Assembly (NCBI GenBank): GCA_963819855.1 | Contig: CAWFYC010000026.1 | Coordinates: 1 to 64,000, forward strand | Direction of reading: 5' to 3' | From: JAMXLO01 sp963819855 | GTDB taxonomy: Bacteria; Pseudomonadota; Alphaproteobacteria; Acetobacterales; Acetobacteraceae | DNA: 64,000 nt | Shown: positions 26,203-33,992 of the stretch, piece by piece | Position numbering within the stretch: the first letter of the stretch is position 1 | Layout of the letters: each line of letters starts with the position of its first letter | Made by a program: the position numbers and the translations under genes | Notes under the pieces: generated by a model | Told to the model about the DNA's origin: nothing | Seen by the model: the letters and a program-made list of their open reading frames with translations, nothing else | Database searches by the model: none

Positions 26203-26954
26203 GTGGCGCCCGGATAGGTGCGTTGGAGGAACTGCATCTCGGCCAGCAGGTGGCCGAGGTGTTCGGTATGGCGTCCGTCGCGCCCACCTGACTGCATCCA
26301 CCCGTCGGATGGCCGCTCCAGCGTGGCGCGCGCAAGGATGCCGCTGACGGTGGCATTCCAGGTGTCGCGCAGTGAGTTTGGATCCGGGGCGATATCGGCT
26401 TCACCGGGCAGGCTGGTGAACAGTTCGCCGGTATAGGGCCACAGATCATCGAGCGCGGTCCGCGCCCGGCGGTGACTTTCCGCTGTGCCGTCGCCAAGCC
26501 TGATCAGCCATTCCGCGGCGTGCCGCAGGTGATAGGCAGTCTCCTTCTCTGCCTTGGCGGCGACGGCAGCGATCGTGCCGTCGGTCGACGCCATCGCCGC
26601 ACGCCAGAACGGATCGGCGAACGCCGAGACCAGCAGCAGGCGCGCGATGCTGAACGCGAAATCGCCGTTCGGCAGCTCGACCATCAGGCAATTCCGCCAT
26701 GCCGCGGCGTCACGCAGATAGGCGAGCTGGTCTTCGCTATGACCGGTGAGCGTGCCGGCGTAGCCATAGAGCGCGCGCGCCTGGCCGATCAGATCGAGCG
26801 CGATGTTGGCGAGCGCCAGTTCCTCCTCGAGCGTCGGCGCGTGCCCGGTCCATTCCGACAGACGATGGCCCAGGATCAGCGCATCGTCCGCCCGGTACAG
26901 CAGCTGCAGGACGAGCGGTGTCGCTACGACAGCGATTGAGGTGGTTGTCGCCAC
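26196..26954 (-). CDS. paaC: PaaC-like phenylacetyl-CoA epoxidase subunit
   Basis: A 252-residue PaaC homologue, the structural partner of the diiron subunit PaaA in the multicomponent epoxidase. Typical phrases are ADDALILGHRLSEWTGHAP, LALANIALDLIGQARALYGY, and EKETAYHLRHAAEWLIRLGDG. The GTG at 26954 is chosen; it follows the P450 stop by four bases, so the two genes are surely co-transcribed. In classical operons paaC follows paaB directly; here a cytochrome P450 gene lies between them. Confidence 0.9.
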   Translation of the reverse strand: MATTTSIAVVATPLVLQLLYRADDALILGHRLSEWTGHAPTLEEELALANIALDLIGQARALYGYAGTLTGHSEDQLAYLRDAAAWRNCLMVELPNGDFAFSIARLLLVSAFADPFWRAAMASTDGTIAAVAAKAEKETAYHLRHAAEWLIRLGDGTAESHRRARTALDDLWPYTGELFTSLPGEADIAPDPNSLRDTWNATVSGILARATLERPSDGWMQSGGRDGRHTEHLGHLLAEMQFLQRTYPGATW

Positions 26955-26958
26955 GTCC

Positions 26959-28218
26959 TCAGTGCACGGGGATGCGCACCGGCATCGCGGCAATGCTGCG
27001 CAGGATGTTGGAGTAGGCCCGCGTCGGCGGCTCCAGCACCTCGATCATCGGGAAGCGTTGCAGGACCTCCTCCCACAGGATCGACAACTGCAGCTCCGCC
27101 AGGCGATTGCCGACGCAGCGATGGATGCCGAAGCCGAACGACAGATGCTGGCGCGGCCGCGCGCGATCGATGATGAACTCGTTGGGGTGCTCGATCGCCT
27201 CTTCGTCGCGGTTGCCCGAGATGTACCACATCGCGAGCTTGTCGCCCTTGCGGACGTGCTTGCCGCCGAGTTCCGCATCCTCGAGTGCAGTCCGCCGCAT
27301 ATGGATCACCGGCGTCTGGTAGCGGATGATCTCCGGCACCATGCTGGTGACCAGCGTGGGATCGGCCATCAGCTTGCGATACTGGTCGGGATGGTTGTGC
27401 AGCGCCCACAGACCGCCCGACATCGAGTTGCGCGTGGTGTCGTTGCCGCCGACCAGCAGCAGCAGGATGTTGCCCATGAACTCCTGCGGCCGCGACGGCA
27501 GGTCGCGCGTCGCCTCGCCGTGCACCAGCATGGAGATCAGGTCGGGTCGCGGCGGCTGCGCGGCGCGCTCGTGCCAGAGCGCGACGAAATACTCCATCAT
27601 CTGTTGCAGCACCGCGTCGCGTTTTTCGTCGGAGTCGATCTCAGTGCCGGCGCGCGTGTTCACTGTCGCGACGTTCGACCAGTAGGTGAGCTTCCGCCGC
27701 TCCTCGAACGGAAAGTCGAACAGCGTGGCAAGCATCTGCGTGGTCAGTTCAATCGACACGCGATCGACCCAGTCGAACGGCTCGCCGCGCGGCAGTTCAT
27801 CCAGCACCCGCTGCGTCCGCTCACGAATGGTGCCGGAGAGCCGTTGCAGATTCATCGGCGCCACCACAGGCGACACGACCTTGCGCTGTTCGTCGTGCTT
27901 CGGTTGGTCCATCGAGATGAAGCTCGGTCGGCGATAGTCCATCGGCGTGTCGCGCAGCGCGATGCCGCCCATCAGCGCGTCGGACGAGTAGGTCTTCTGG
28001 CTGGTGTCGACCTGCATGATGTCCTTGTACTTGGTCACCGACCAGTACGAGCCGTACATGCCGTTCTCGCACCAGTGTACCGGGTCGTCGCGGCGCAGGC
28101 GCTCGAAATACGGATACCAGATGTCATCCTGGTACAGCCGCGGCTGGCTCACGTCGATCTTGTCGAGCGGAATCGCATAGGCGTCTTCGCGCGGGTCGAT
28201 ACTGACGGGAGCGTTCAT
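26959..28218 (-). CDS. Cytochrome P450, CYP153-like
   Basis: A 419-residue soluble bacterial P450. Heme-binding loop FGFGIHRCVGNRLAE with Cys368; ExxR as EIIR (296-299); oxygen-activation helix LLVGGNDTTRNSMSGG (about 256-269). The overall wording (DDIWYPYFERLRRDDPVHWC; WSVTKYKDIMQVDTSQKTYS; MVPEIIRYQTPVIHMRRTAL) is that of the CYP153 family, which hydroxylates the terminal carbon of alkanes, fatty acids and alicyclic or aromatic side chains; I am confident of the P450 and fairly sure of the subfamily. No ferredoxin or ferredoxin reductase gene is adjacent. It is placed inside a paaAB-P450-paaCD gene order, which is unusual. Confidence 0.9.
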   Translation of the reverse strand: MNAPVSIDPREDAYAIPLDKIDVSQPRLYQDDIWYPYFERLRRDDPVHWCENGMYGSYWSVTKYKDIMQVDTSQKTYSSDALMGGIALRDTPMDYRRPSFISMDQPKHDEQRKVVSPVVAPMNLQRLSGTIRERTQRVLDELPRGEPFDWVDRVSIELTTQMLATLFDFPFEERRKLTYWSNVATVNTRAGTEIDSDEKRDAVLQQMMEYFVALWHERAAQPPRPDLISMLVHGEATRDLPSRPQEFMGNILLLLVGGNDTTRNSMSGGLWALHNHPDQYRKLMADPTLVTSMVPEIIRYQTPVIHMRRTALEDAELGGKHVRKGDKLAMWYISGNRDEEAIEHPNEFIIDRARPRQHLSFGFGIHRCVGNRLAELQLSILWEEVLQRFPMIEVLEPPTRAYSNILRSIAAMPVRIPVH

Positions 28219-28261
28219 CGCGTTTCTTCCCTGCTGTTGGCCGGGACACTGCACTACGGCG

Positions 28262-28549
28262 CTACATGTTGTCCACTTCGTCAGGCACTTCGTAGAAGGT
28301 GGGGTGCCGATAGATCTTGGAAGCGGCCGGTTCGAACAGCATGTCCTTGTCCGACGGATCGGAGGCGGTGATCGCCGCCGACGGCACCACCCAGATGGAA
28401 AGCCCTTCGCCACGGCGGGTGTAGACGTCGCGGGCTGCCTGCAACGCCATTGTCGCGTCGGCCGCATGCACCGAACCGACGTGCCGGTGCGCGAGCCCGG
28501 TCCGGGCGCGGATGAACACCTCCCATAACGGCGTGGTCTGTTCGGTCAT
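28262..28549 (-). CDS. paaB: PaaB-like phenylacetyl-CoA epoxidase subunit
   Basis: A 95-residue PaaB homologue. Recognisable parts are LWEVFIRARTGLAHRHVGSV, AARDVYTRRGEGLSIWVVPS and the C-terminal YRHPTFYEVPDEVDNM. PaaB is a small bridging subunit that tunes electron transfer in the epoxidase complex. Its ATG lies two bases after the paaA stop. The length is normal. Confidence 0.92.
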   Translation of the reverse strand: MTEQTTPLWEVFIRARTGLAHRHVGSVHAADATMALQAARDVYTRRGEGLSIWVVPSAAITASDPSDKDMLFEPAASKIYRHPTFYEVPDEVDNM

Positions 28550-28551
28550 GC

Positions 28552-29535
28552 TCAGGCCGCCGCGCGCTGCGTCGTGGACTGATGCTTGGCCGCGTAGGCC
28601 AGCGCCGCCTCGCGCACCCACGCCCCATCATCGTGGGCTCGACGCCGTGCGGCGAGGCGTTCCCGGTTGCACGGGCCGTCACCCGCGAGCACGCGACGGA
28701 ACTCGTCCCAGTCGATCGCGCCGAATTCCCAGTGACCGGTGGCATCATCGAGGCGAAGCGCCGGGTCGGGGAAGATCAGCCCGAGATAGTGGCCCTGCAG
28801 AACGGTGGCATCGACAAATTTCTGGCGCAGCGCATCGTTGGTGAAGCGCTTGATCTTCCAGCGCATCGACGCATCGGAGTGCTGCGACTGCGAGTCCGGC
28901 GGGCCGAACATCATCAGGCTTGGCCACCACCAGCGGTTCAGCGCGTCTTGCGCCATCGCCTTCTGCTCGGCCGAGCCGCGCGACAGCATGGTCATGATCT
29001 CGAAGCCCTGGCGCTGATGAAACAATTCCTCCTTGCAGATGCGGATCATCGCCCGCGCGTAGGGACCGTAGGAACAGCGGCACAGCGGGATCTGGTTCAT
29101 GATCGCGGCGCCATCGACCAGCCAGCCGATCGCGCCGATATCCGCCCAGCTCAGCGTCGGGTAGTTGAAGATCGACGAGTATTTCGCCCGACCGGTCAGC
29201 AACTGCTCGACCAGCTCCTCGCGCGTCACCCCCAACGTCTCCGCCGCGGCATAGAGATACAGCCCGTGCCCGCCTTCGTCCTGCACCTTCGCCAGCAATG
29301 CCGCCTTGCGCCGCAGCGTTGGTGCGCGCGTGATCCAGTTGCCCTCCGGCAGCATGCCGACGATTTCCGAGTGCGCGTGCTGGCTGATTTGGCGGACCAG
29401 CGTACGGCGATAGGCCTCCGGCATCCAGTCGTTCGGTTCGATCCGCTCCTCGGCGTCGATGCGGGCCTGGAACGCGGCCGCGGCCTCGCTGGTGTCGGCG
29501 GTGGCGGTCGGGGTGTTGAGTGCCTGGCTGTACAT
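28552..29535 (-). CDS. paaA: PaaA-like diiron epoxidase catalytic subunit
   Basis: A 327-residue PaaA homologue, the catalytic diiron subunit that in the classical pathway epoxidises the ring of phenylacetyl-CoA. Iron-ligand pairs are kept: DEGGHGLYLY and KEELFHQRQGFE (both ExxH). Other family phrases are SQHAHSEIVGMLPEGNWITR, RKAALLAKVQ and NRWWWPSLMMFGPPD. The start is the ATG at 29535; the gene for a DUF29 protein ends two bases upstream. In this cluster the ligase (PaaK), the isomerase (PaaG) and the reductase (PaaE) are all absent, so the substrate need not be phenylacetyl-CoA. Confidence 0.93.
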   Translation of the reverse strand: MYSQALNTPTATADTSEAAAAFQARIDAEERIEPNDWMPEAYRRTLVRQISQHAHSEIVGMLPEGNWITRAPTLRRKAALLAKVQDEGGHGLYLYAAAETLGVTREELVEQLLTGRAKYSSIFNYPTLSWADIGAIGWLVDGAAIMNQIPLCRCSYGPYARAMIRICKEELFHQRQGFEIMTMLSRGSAEQKAMAQDALNRWWWPSLMMFGPPDSQSQHSDASMRWKIKRFTNDALRQKFVDATVLQGHYLGLIFPDPALRLDDATGHWEFGAIDWDEFRRVLAGDGPCNRERLAARRRAHDDGAWVREAALAYAAKHQSTTQRAAA

Positions 29536-29537
29536 GC

Positions 29538-29972
29538 TTACTCCGGCCAGAAATCGGGGGCCATCGCCTGGTCGTAGTTGTATGGGCATTCGGTAGGAAA
29601 TGCGGTCCGGGGAAAACCCGTCTCAGCCACCGCTTCGTTGACCGCCCGGCGGTAGGCGCTTCGCATCGCCTCAACCAGTTGCGACTTCAGGCTTGGGTTG
29701 TCGTTCAGGTGATCCTCGAGTTGCAGCCGGGTGTTCTCGATGCTGAGCCGCCAACTGGTGCTGTGCCGCCCGGGCTGGAACTGCCATTTCAACAGATGCT
29801 GCAACAGGATCGTGAGCCGGCTGACCAGCTCGCGCTTCTCGCTCCGCCCCATGCTCTCGATCTCTTCCGCGATATTCTCGATGTCCGCCTCGGTCAGCTT
29901 GCCGGCGCGCAGCAGCGCCGCCTGCTCGTTGGCCCAGGCATAGAAATCTCGATCGTAGAGACTGTTCGACAT
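29538..29972 (-). CDS. DUF29-family protein
   Basis: A 144-residue protein of the DUF29 family. Family phrases: LYDRDFYAWANEQAALLRAG, IENIAEEIESMGRSEKREL, LLKWQFQPGRHSTSW and the C-terminal CPYNYDQAM. DUF29 proteins are helical cytosolic proteins of unknown function, common in cyanobacteria and alphaproteobacteria and often multi-copy. It is the first gene of the leftward cluster and ends two bases before paaA, so it is probably co-transcribed, though a link in function is not implied. Confidence 0.9.
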   Translation of the reverse strand: MSNSLYDRDFYAWANEQAALLRAGKLTEADIENIAEEIESMGRSEKRELVSRLTILLQHLLKWQFQPGRHSTSWRLSIENTRLQLEDHLNDNPSLKSQLVEAMRSAYRRAVNEAVAETGFPRTAFPTECPYNYDQAMAPDFWPE

Positions 29973-30069
29973 CGTCGGCCTCCTCGCCGCGCCGTCGCGG
30001 GGGTGTTCAGCATATGGCTGGACATGGGACAAATATGGCCTGCCCAGCCCGCGCCTGAAAGGCCCACCA

Positions 30070-31434
30070 ATGGACTTCGCCCTGACCGATGCACAGCAGC
30101 AGATTCGCGACGAGGTGCTGAAGCTCTGCGCTCGCTTCGACGACGGGTACTGGCTGGAGCGCGACCGGACCGCGACGTTCCCGGACGCATTCTTCGCCGC
30201 CATGGCCGAAGCCAACTGGCTCGGCATCGCGATGCCGGAGGCATATGGCGGCGCCGGTCTCGGCATCACCGAGGCGACGATCCTGATGCAGGCGGTGGCG
30301 GAATCGGGCGCCTGCATGTCGGGAGCATCGGCGATCCACCTGAACATCTTCGGCCTCAATCCGGTGGTGGTGTTCGGCACCGAGGCACAGAAGCGCCGCA
30401 TGCTGCCGCCGGTCATCGCCGGGCGTGACAAGGCGTGCTTCGGCGTGACCGAGCCGAATGCCGGGCTCAACACCACGCAGATCACCACCCGTGGCGAGCG
30501 GCGCGGCGACCGCTACGTGATCAACGGCACCAAGATCTGGACCTCCACGGCGCAGGTCGCCACGAAGATATTGTTGCTGGCACGCACCACGCCACTCGAT
30601 CGGGTGCAGCGCCACAGTCATGGGCTAACCTTGTTCTACACCACGCTCGACCGCGCGCATGCCGAGGTGCGGCTGATCCACAAGATGGGGCGGCACGCGG
30701 TCGACTCGAACATGGTGTTCTTCGAGGACATGGAGGTGCCCGAGGAAGACCGCATCGGCGAGGAAGGCGAGGGGTTCCGCACGCTGCTGCACGGCCTTAA
30801 TCCCGAACGCGTGCTGGTCGCCGCCGAGGCGATCGGCATCGGTCACGCCGCGCTGGCACGTGCGTCGCGCTACGCGCGGGAGCGCGTGGTGTTCGGCCGG
30901 CCGATCGGCCAGAACCAGGGCATCCAGCATCCGCTGGCAAAGTGCTGGGCCGAACTGGAGGCCGCCAACCTGATGGTGATGAAGGCCGCCTGGCGGTACG
31001 ACCAAGGCCTGCCGTGCGGCGCTGAAGCCAATGCCGCGAAGTATCTCGCCGGCGAGGCGGGCTTCCGTGCCTGCGAGCAGGCGGTGATGACCCACGGCGG
31101 AATGGGCTATGCGCAGGAGTATCATGTCGAACGCTATCTGCGGGAAGTCGCTGATTCCGCGGATCGCGCCGGTCAGCCCGCAGTTGATCCTGAGCTATCT
31201 TGCCGAACGCGTGCTGGATCTGCCGAAGTCGTATTGAGGAGTCGCGGCGATCCGACACGCCGTCTCGGTGTGAAGTCGATTGCTGGCACGGCGACGAGGT
31301 CGGTGGGGCCTGACACCGTCGCAACGGGTTGGCAGAAGCGGCATTTCAGGCAGACGAATCGGGCCAATCAGCTAGGAAGGCGTTGCGACGCCCACGAGCA
31401 ATCTATCAACCGTCAGTTGGGTCAGGACGATTGA
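30070..31434 (+). CDS. Acyl-CoA dehydrogenase, 3' end frameshifted
   Basis: An FAD-dependent acyl-CoA dehydrogenase. The N-terminal helical domain (MDFALTDAQQQIRDEVLKLC), the FAD/substrate strand (FGVTEPNAGLNTTQITT), INGTKIWTS, and the C-terminal domain (GFRTLLHGLNPERVLVAAEA; FGRPIGQNQGIQHPLAKCWA; MTHGGMGYAQEYHVERYLRE) are all present. At about 31147 there is one extra G, so the natural end (LIPRIAPVSPQLILSYLAER to VLDLPKSY, stop at 31235-31237) is out of frame and the encoded protein instead runs to 31434 with an unrelated basic tail. The last 30 residues normally pack against the core, so activity is doubtful. The lost 3' end is found again at 33401-33500 in frame, beyond the DarTG-like pair. 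Confidence 0.8.
   Translation: MDFALTDAQQQIRDEVLKLCARFDDGYWLERDRTATFPDAFFAAMAEANWLGIAMPEAYGGAGLGITEATILMQAVAESGACMSGASAIHLNIFGLNPVVVFGTEAQKRRMLPPVIAGRDKACFGVTEPNAGLNTTQITTRGERRGDRYVINGTKIWTSTAQVATKILLLARTTPLDRVQRHSHGLTLFYTTLDRAHAEVRLIHKMGRHAVDSNMVFFEDMEVPEEDRIGEEGEGFRTLLHGLNPERVLVAAEAIGIGHAALARASRYARERVVFGRPIGQNQGIQHPLAKCWAELEAANLMVMKAAWRYDQGLPCGAEANAAKYLAGEAGFRACEQAVMTHGGMGYAQEYHVERYLREVADSADRAGQPAVDPELSCRTRAGSAEVVLRSRGDPTRRLGVKSIAGTATRSVGPDTVATGWQKRHFRQTNRANQLGRRCDAHEQSINRQLGQDD
31138..31238 (+). repeat. Acyl-CoA dehydrogenase 3' end, copy 1
   Basis: The 3'-terminal 100 bases of the dehydrogenase gene, repeated directly at 33401-33500 with about ten differences, most at third codon positions. 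The two copies enclose the DarTG-like genes, as attachment-site-like repeats around an inserted element. Confidence 0.75.
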
Positions 31435-31444
31435 CGGAGTCCAG
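31239..31444 (+). other. Left flank of the inserted module
   Basis: No gene recognised. Composition drops in G+C along this stretch. It is read through by the frameshifted dehydrogenase frame up to 31434. Confidence 0.35.
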
Positions 31445-31447
31445 AAT

Positions 31448-31480
31448 TTGGTGCACAATGGCACAAATGGTGAACAAATG
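31448..31480 (+). promoter_or_regulatory. Tandem TGG(T)xCACAAA-like repeats before darG-like gene
   Basis: Three related decamers in a row, TTGGTGCACAA, TGGCACAAA and TGGTGAACAAA, end about 12 bases before the ATG at 31492. Toxin-antitoxin operons are often self-regulated through such short repeats, but I see no clear -10/-35 pair and no strong ribosome binding site, so this is only suggestive. Confidence 0.3.
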
Positions 31481-31491
31481 ACAACAATCCA

Positions 31492-32397
31492 ATGCTGATA
31501 TATCATCGTACCAGCATCCTGGAATCCCCTGCGCAGACGGTGGTAAACACCGTCAATTGCGTCGGGGTCATGGGAAAAGGGATCGCGCACGCGTACAAGC
31601 GGCGTTATCCTGATATGTTCAAGGCATATAAGGGGATCTGCGAAAAGAGACTGCTTGCGCCGGGCAAGTTGTGGCTTTGGCACGCGCCTGACCAGTGGGT
31701 TCTAAACTTCCCAACGAAGGAGCATTGGCGCAATCCCTCCCGGCTGGAATGGATCGAGTTGGGGCTGCAAAAATTCATCCAAGAATATGCGAGGCGGGGG
31801 ATCGTAGAAATCTCCTTCCCTCGCCTTGGCTGTGGCAACGGCGGCTTGGAGTGGGACGATGTTCGCCCTTTAATGGAGCGATGTTTATCTAAGATTCCGA
31901 TCCACATATATCTGCATGACTATGAGGTCGATATCGGGATGCCCGAACACATGGAGGCGGTGACCCGGGAGCTCTCCAGTGTGACCGGGGCAATGCGATC
32001 GTTCGACATTTTTGTAAGCGTGATACAGGAAGCAATAAGGAGGGTCGGTGGCTCGCTCATCGATCTGCAGTCCCGTGCTCATTTCAGCGCTTCCTGTGAC
32101 CAGGACGCGGCTCTGGCAATCGAGCACAATGGAGAGCGTCGTTGCGTAGATCCCGAAGATCTACGCGGGATTTGGCTTTCACTTGCCAAGGGGTTGCTGA
32201 CGCGTGAGACCGTCGAATGGTCGGCTGGCGAGAGCGCGAGCAGTGTGATGTCGGTGCTGAGTATGCTTCCAGACATCCGTGCTGTGCAAGTTCAGCGCCC
32301 TACGAGCTCAACTCCAGAGATCGCCTTGGAGTTTCGGCGTCAATCCTTGCGGGAACCCGCAAATAGCGAACGCGAGGAGCAATTCGCGCTTTCATGA
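31492..32397 (+). CDS. DarG-like macro-domain antitoxin
   Basis: A 301-residue protein. Residues about 1-155 are a macro domain of the DarG/TARG1 type: TVVNTVNCVGVMGKGIAHAY is the ADP-ribose-binding loop, LLAPGKLWLW and VLNFPTKEHWRNPSRLEWIE are strongly DarG-like, and SFPRLGCGNGGLEWDDVRPL is the second binding loop. DarG removes ADP-ribose from thymidine in DNA and so reverses DarT. The C-terminal 145 residues (from about GAMRSFDIFVSVIQEAIRR) form an additional mixed domain I do not recognise; in DarG the C-terminal part binds and blocks the toxin. The stop overlaps the next start (ATGA). Lower G+C than the flanks. Confidence 0.85.
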   Translation: MLIYHRTSILESPAQTVVNTVNCVGVMGKGIAHAYKRRYPDMFKAYKGICEKRLLAPGKLWLWHAPDQWVLNFPTKEHWRNPSRLEWIELGLQKFIQEYARRGIVEISFPRLGCGNGGLEWDDVRPLMERCLSKIPIHIYLHDYEVDIGMPEHMEAVTRELSSVTGAMRSFDIFVSVIQEAIRRVGGSLIDLQSRAHFSASCDQDAALAIEHNGERRCVDPEDLRGIWLSLAKGLLTRETVEWSAGESASSVMSVLSMLPDIRAVQVQRPTSSTPEIALEFRRQSLREPANSEREEQFALS

Positions 32398-33314
32398 GTC
32401 TGAGCTTGAGTTTCCTAAACGCGCACATCGCGGAATGGGAGCGAATACTCAACGGACCTGTGTATTCTCACCGGGCCAAGTGGCCAAGCCAACTCTTCCA
32501 CCACACGGCAATCGAGAACGCGGAACGTATTTTGCGTAGCAGAACCTTGCTCTCACGCGATGATTCTGAGAATTGTCGTAGTCTTGACGTCGCAGGTACC
32601 GAAGTCATTCAGAGCCGCAGCCGTGCGCACCGGTTCGCTCGATTATACTTTCGCCCTCGTACTCCCACGCAGTTTCACATCGAGGGAATTCGGCGATTGG
32701 ATGAGTATTATCAAGGAGCACATGCCCCGGTCCTGGTTATGCTCGTATTTGATGCACGGATGGTTCTCACGCTGGATGAGGTTCGCTTTTCAAACGCCAA
32801 TATGCAGTCCGATTGGACAACCGATGATGACACAGAAGATTTCTTCCGAGAGATCGACTGGGCCAGCGTCTATCACGAAGGTCCCGCGCGTGATCGTTCG
32901 ATATTTTCGCGCCGCTGTGCAGAAGTGTTGGTGCCGTCTCCGCATCCGATTGGAAACACACTGCAGTGGATTTATTGCAGGTCGGCGGCAGAGAGGACAA
33001 TGCTACTTCATGCTCTCGGAAGCCACGGACGGCGATGGGCGCAGAGAATCGTTATCTCCGACGACATTCGTGTTTTCGAGAAGAAATACACGTACGTCGA
33101 GGATGTCGCTATCCAAGCGGATGGAGTTGTGTTGCGGCTGCATCGCCGCTTCGATGGTCAGCCTATCGCCGTCAGGATCGACGTTTGGGACCACGGGGGA
33201 TTACCTGTCAGGAACTTCTATAGTTCCTCGATGAACCCGGTTCCTCGAACGCTGAGCGTTGGATTGTCAAGAGTGCGCTTCGACCAGGCTCCTATCGTGT
33301 GCGCATCGAATTAG
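32394..33314 (+). CDS. DarT-like ssDNA ADP-ribosyltransferase toxin
   Basis: A 306-residue protein whose first 200 residues match the DarT (DUF4433) fold: LFHHTAIENAERILRSRTLL carries the NAD-binding His, FARLYFRPRTPTQFH the conserved Tyr/Phe-Arg-Pro-Arg motif, and SRRCAEVLVPSPHPI the catalytic Glu in the A-E-V-L-V strand. DarT puts ADP-ribose on thymidine bases of single-stranded DNA with NAD, stopping replication, and acts in phage defence. About 100 further C-terminal residues (VVLRLHRRFDGQPIAVRIDV, beta-rich) go beyond the usual length of about 210. Coupled by ATGA to the macro-domain gene. In classical darTG the toxin gene comes first; here the order is reversed. Confidence 0.85.
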   Translation: MSLSLSFLNAHIAEWERILNGPVYSHRAKWPSQLFHHTAIENAERILRSRTLLSRDDSENCRSLDVAGTEVIQSRSRAHRFARLYFRPRTPTQFHIEGIRRLDEYYQGAHAPVLVMLVFDARMVLTLDEVRFSNANMQSDWTTDDDTEDFFREIDWASVYHEGPARDRSIFSRRCAEVLVPSPHPIGNTLQWIYCRSAAERTMLLHALGSHGRRWAQRIVISDDIRVFEKKYTYVEDVAIQADGVVLRLHRRFDGQPIAVRIDVWDHGGLPVRNFYSSSMNPVPRTLSVGLSRVRFDQAPIVCASN

Positions 33315-33400
33315 AGGGTTGCCGCGCATTCGATGCTCATCTTGTCCATGGCGATATCCCGTTCTGAGGTTGCGTGCTGGCCTGCCATGTGCCGTGAGCA

Positions 33401-33500
33401 TTGCGTGAATCGCTCATCCCGCGCATCGCACCGGTCACCCCGCAGTTGATCCTGAGCTATCTCGCCGAACGCGTGCTCGACCTGCCGAAGTCGTATTGAG
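33401..33500 (+). repeat. Acyl-CoA dehydrogenase 3' end, copy 2
   Basis: Direct repeat of 31138-31238. This copy is in correct frame (SLIPRIAPVTPQLILSYLAE, then RVLDLPKSY and TGA at 33497-33499) and may be the original chromosomal 3' end, displaced from its gene by the 2.2-kb insertion. Confidence 0.75.
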
Positions 33501-33992
33501 CTACTTGAGCTGATCGCGGATCTTGTCGAGACCGGCGCGCGCGCAGTCGTCATCCAGATTGGCGCCCGGCGCGCCGCCGGCGCCGATCGCGCCCACCACC
33601 TCGTCGCCAACCTTGATGACGATTCCGCCGCCGAGCAGAATCAGGTGTGGCAATTGCGTGAACAGGTTGGCGAAGCCCGGCGCCGTCTTCGACCGTTCAA
33701 ACAGCGCACTGGTGTCGGTCTTGAACGACGCGGCCGTGTAGGCCTTGTCGTAGGCGCTGTCGAGCGTATGGCTGCCGGCGCGATCGCCACGCAACACGGC
33801 CTGCCGCACGCCATCCGCATCGACCAGCACCGCGGTCTCGGCATAGCCCTGCTTCGCGCAACTCGCGACAGCTTCCGCCACCGCCTGGCCAGCAAGCTCC
33901 GCGGGAATGCGGTGGGTCGGCAATAGTCCCTGAGCGCCGGCGGTGACTGGCAGCAGCACGACGAAAGCGAGCGGCGACAGATACCGGATCAT
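33501..33992 (-). CDS. Exported GlcG/HbpS-type heme-binding-like protein
   Basis: A 163-residue protein with a signal peptide (MIRYLSPLAFVVLLPVTAGA, cut before QGLLPT) and a GlcG/HbpS domain: AGQAVAEAVASCAKQGYAET, VLVDADGVRQAVLRGDRAG, SAYDKAYTAASFKTDTSAL and GGGIVIKVGDEVVGAIGAGG. HbpS proteins bind heme; GlcG proteins of this fold have been tied to glycolate or other small-molecule metabolism. The start is the ATG at 33992 rather than the GTG codon next to it. It runs toward the displaced dehydrogenase end and stops one base after it. Confidence 0.85.
   Translation of the reverse strand: MIRYLSPLAFVVLLPVTAGAQGLLPTHRIPAELAGQAVAEAVASCAKQGYAETAVLVDADGVRQAVLRGDRAGSHTLDSAYDKAYTAASFKTDTSALFERSKTAPGFANLFTQLPHLILLGGGIVIKVGDEVVGAIGAGGAPGANLDDDCARAGLDKIRDQLK

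Noticed and set aside
26803..28371. Plus-strand open frame of 522 codons
   Set aside because: Antisense to the P450 and paaC genes, Arg/His-rich, no domain.
21048..29972. Complete phenylacetate pathway
   Set aside because: Only paaABCD-like genes are present; paaE, paaG, paaJ, paaK, paaZ are not in the window, so the pathway label is not justified.
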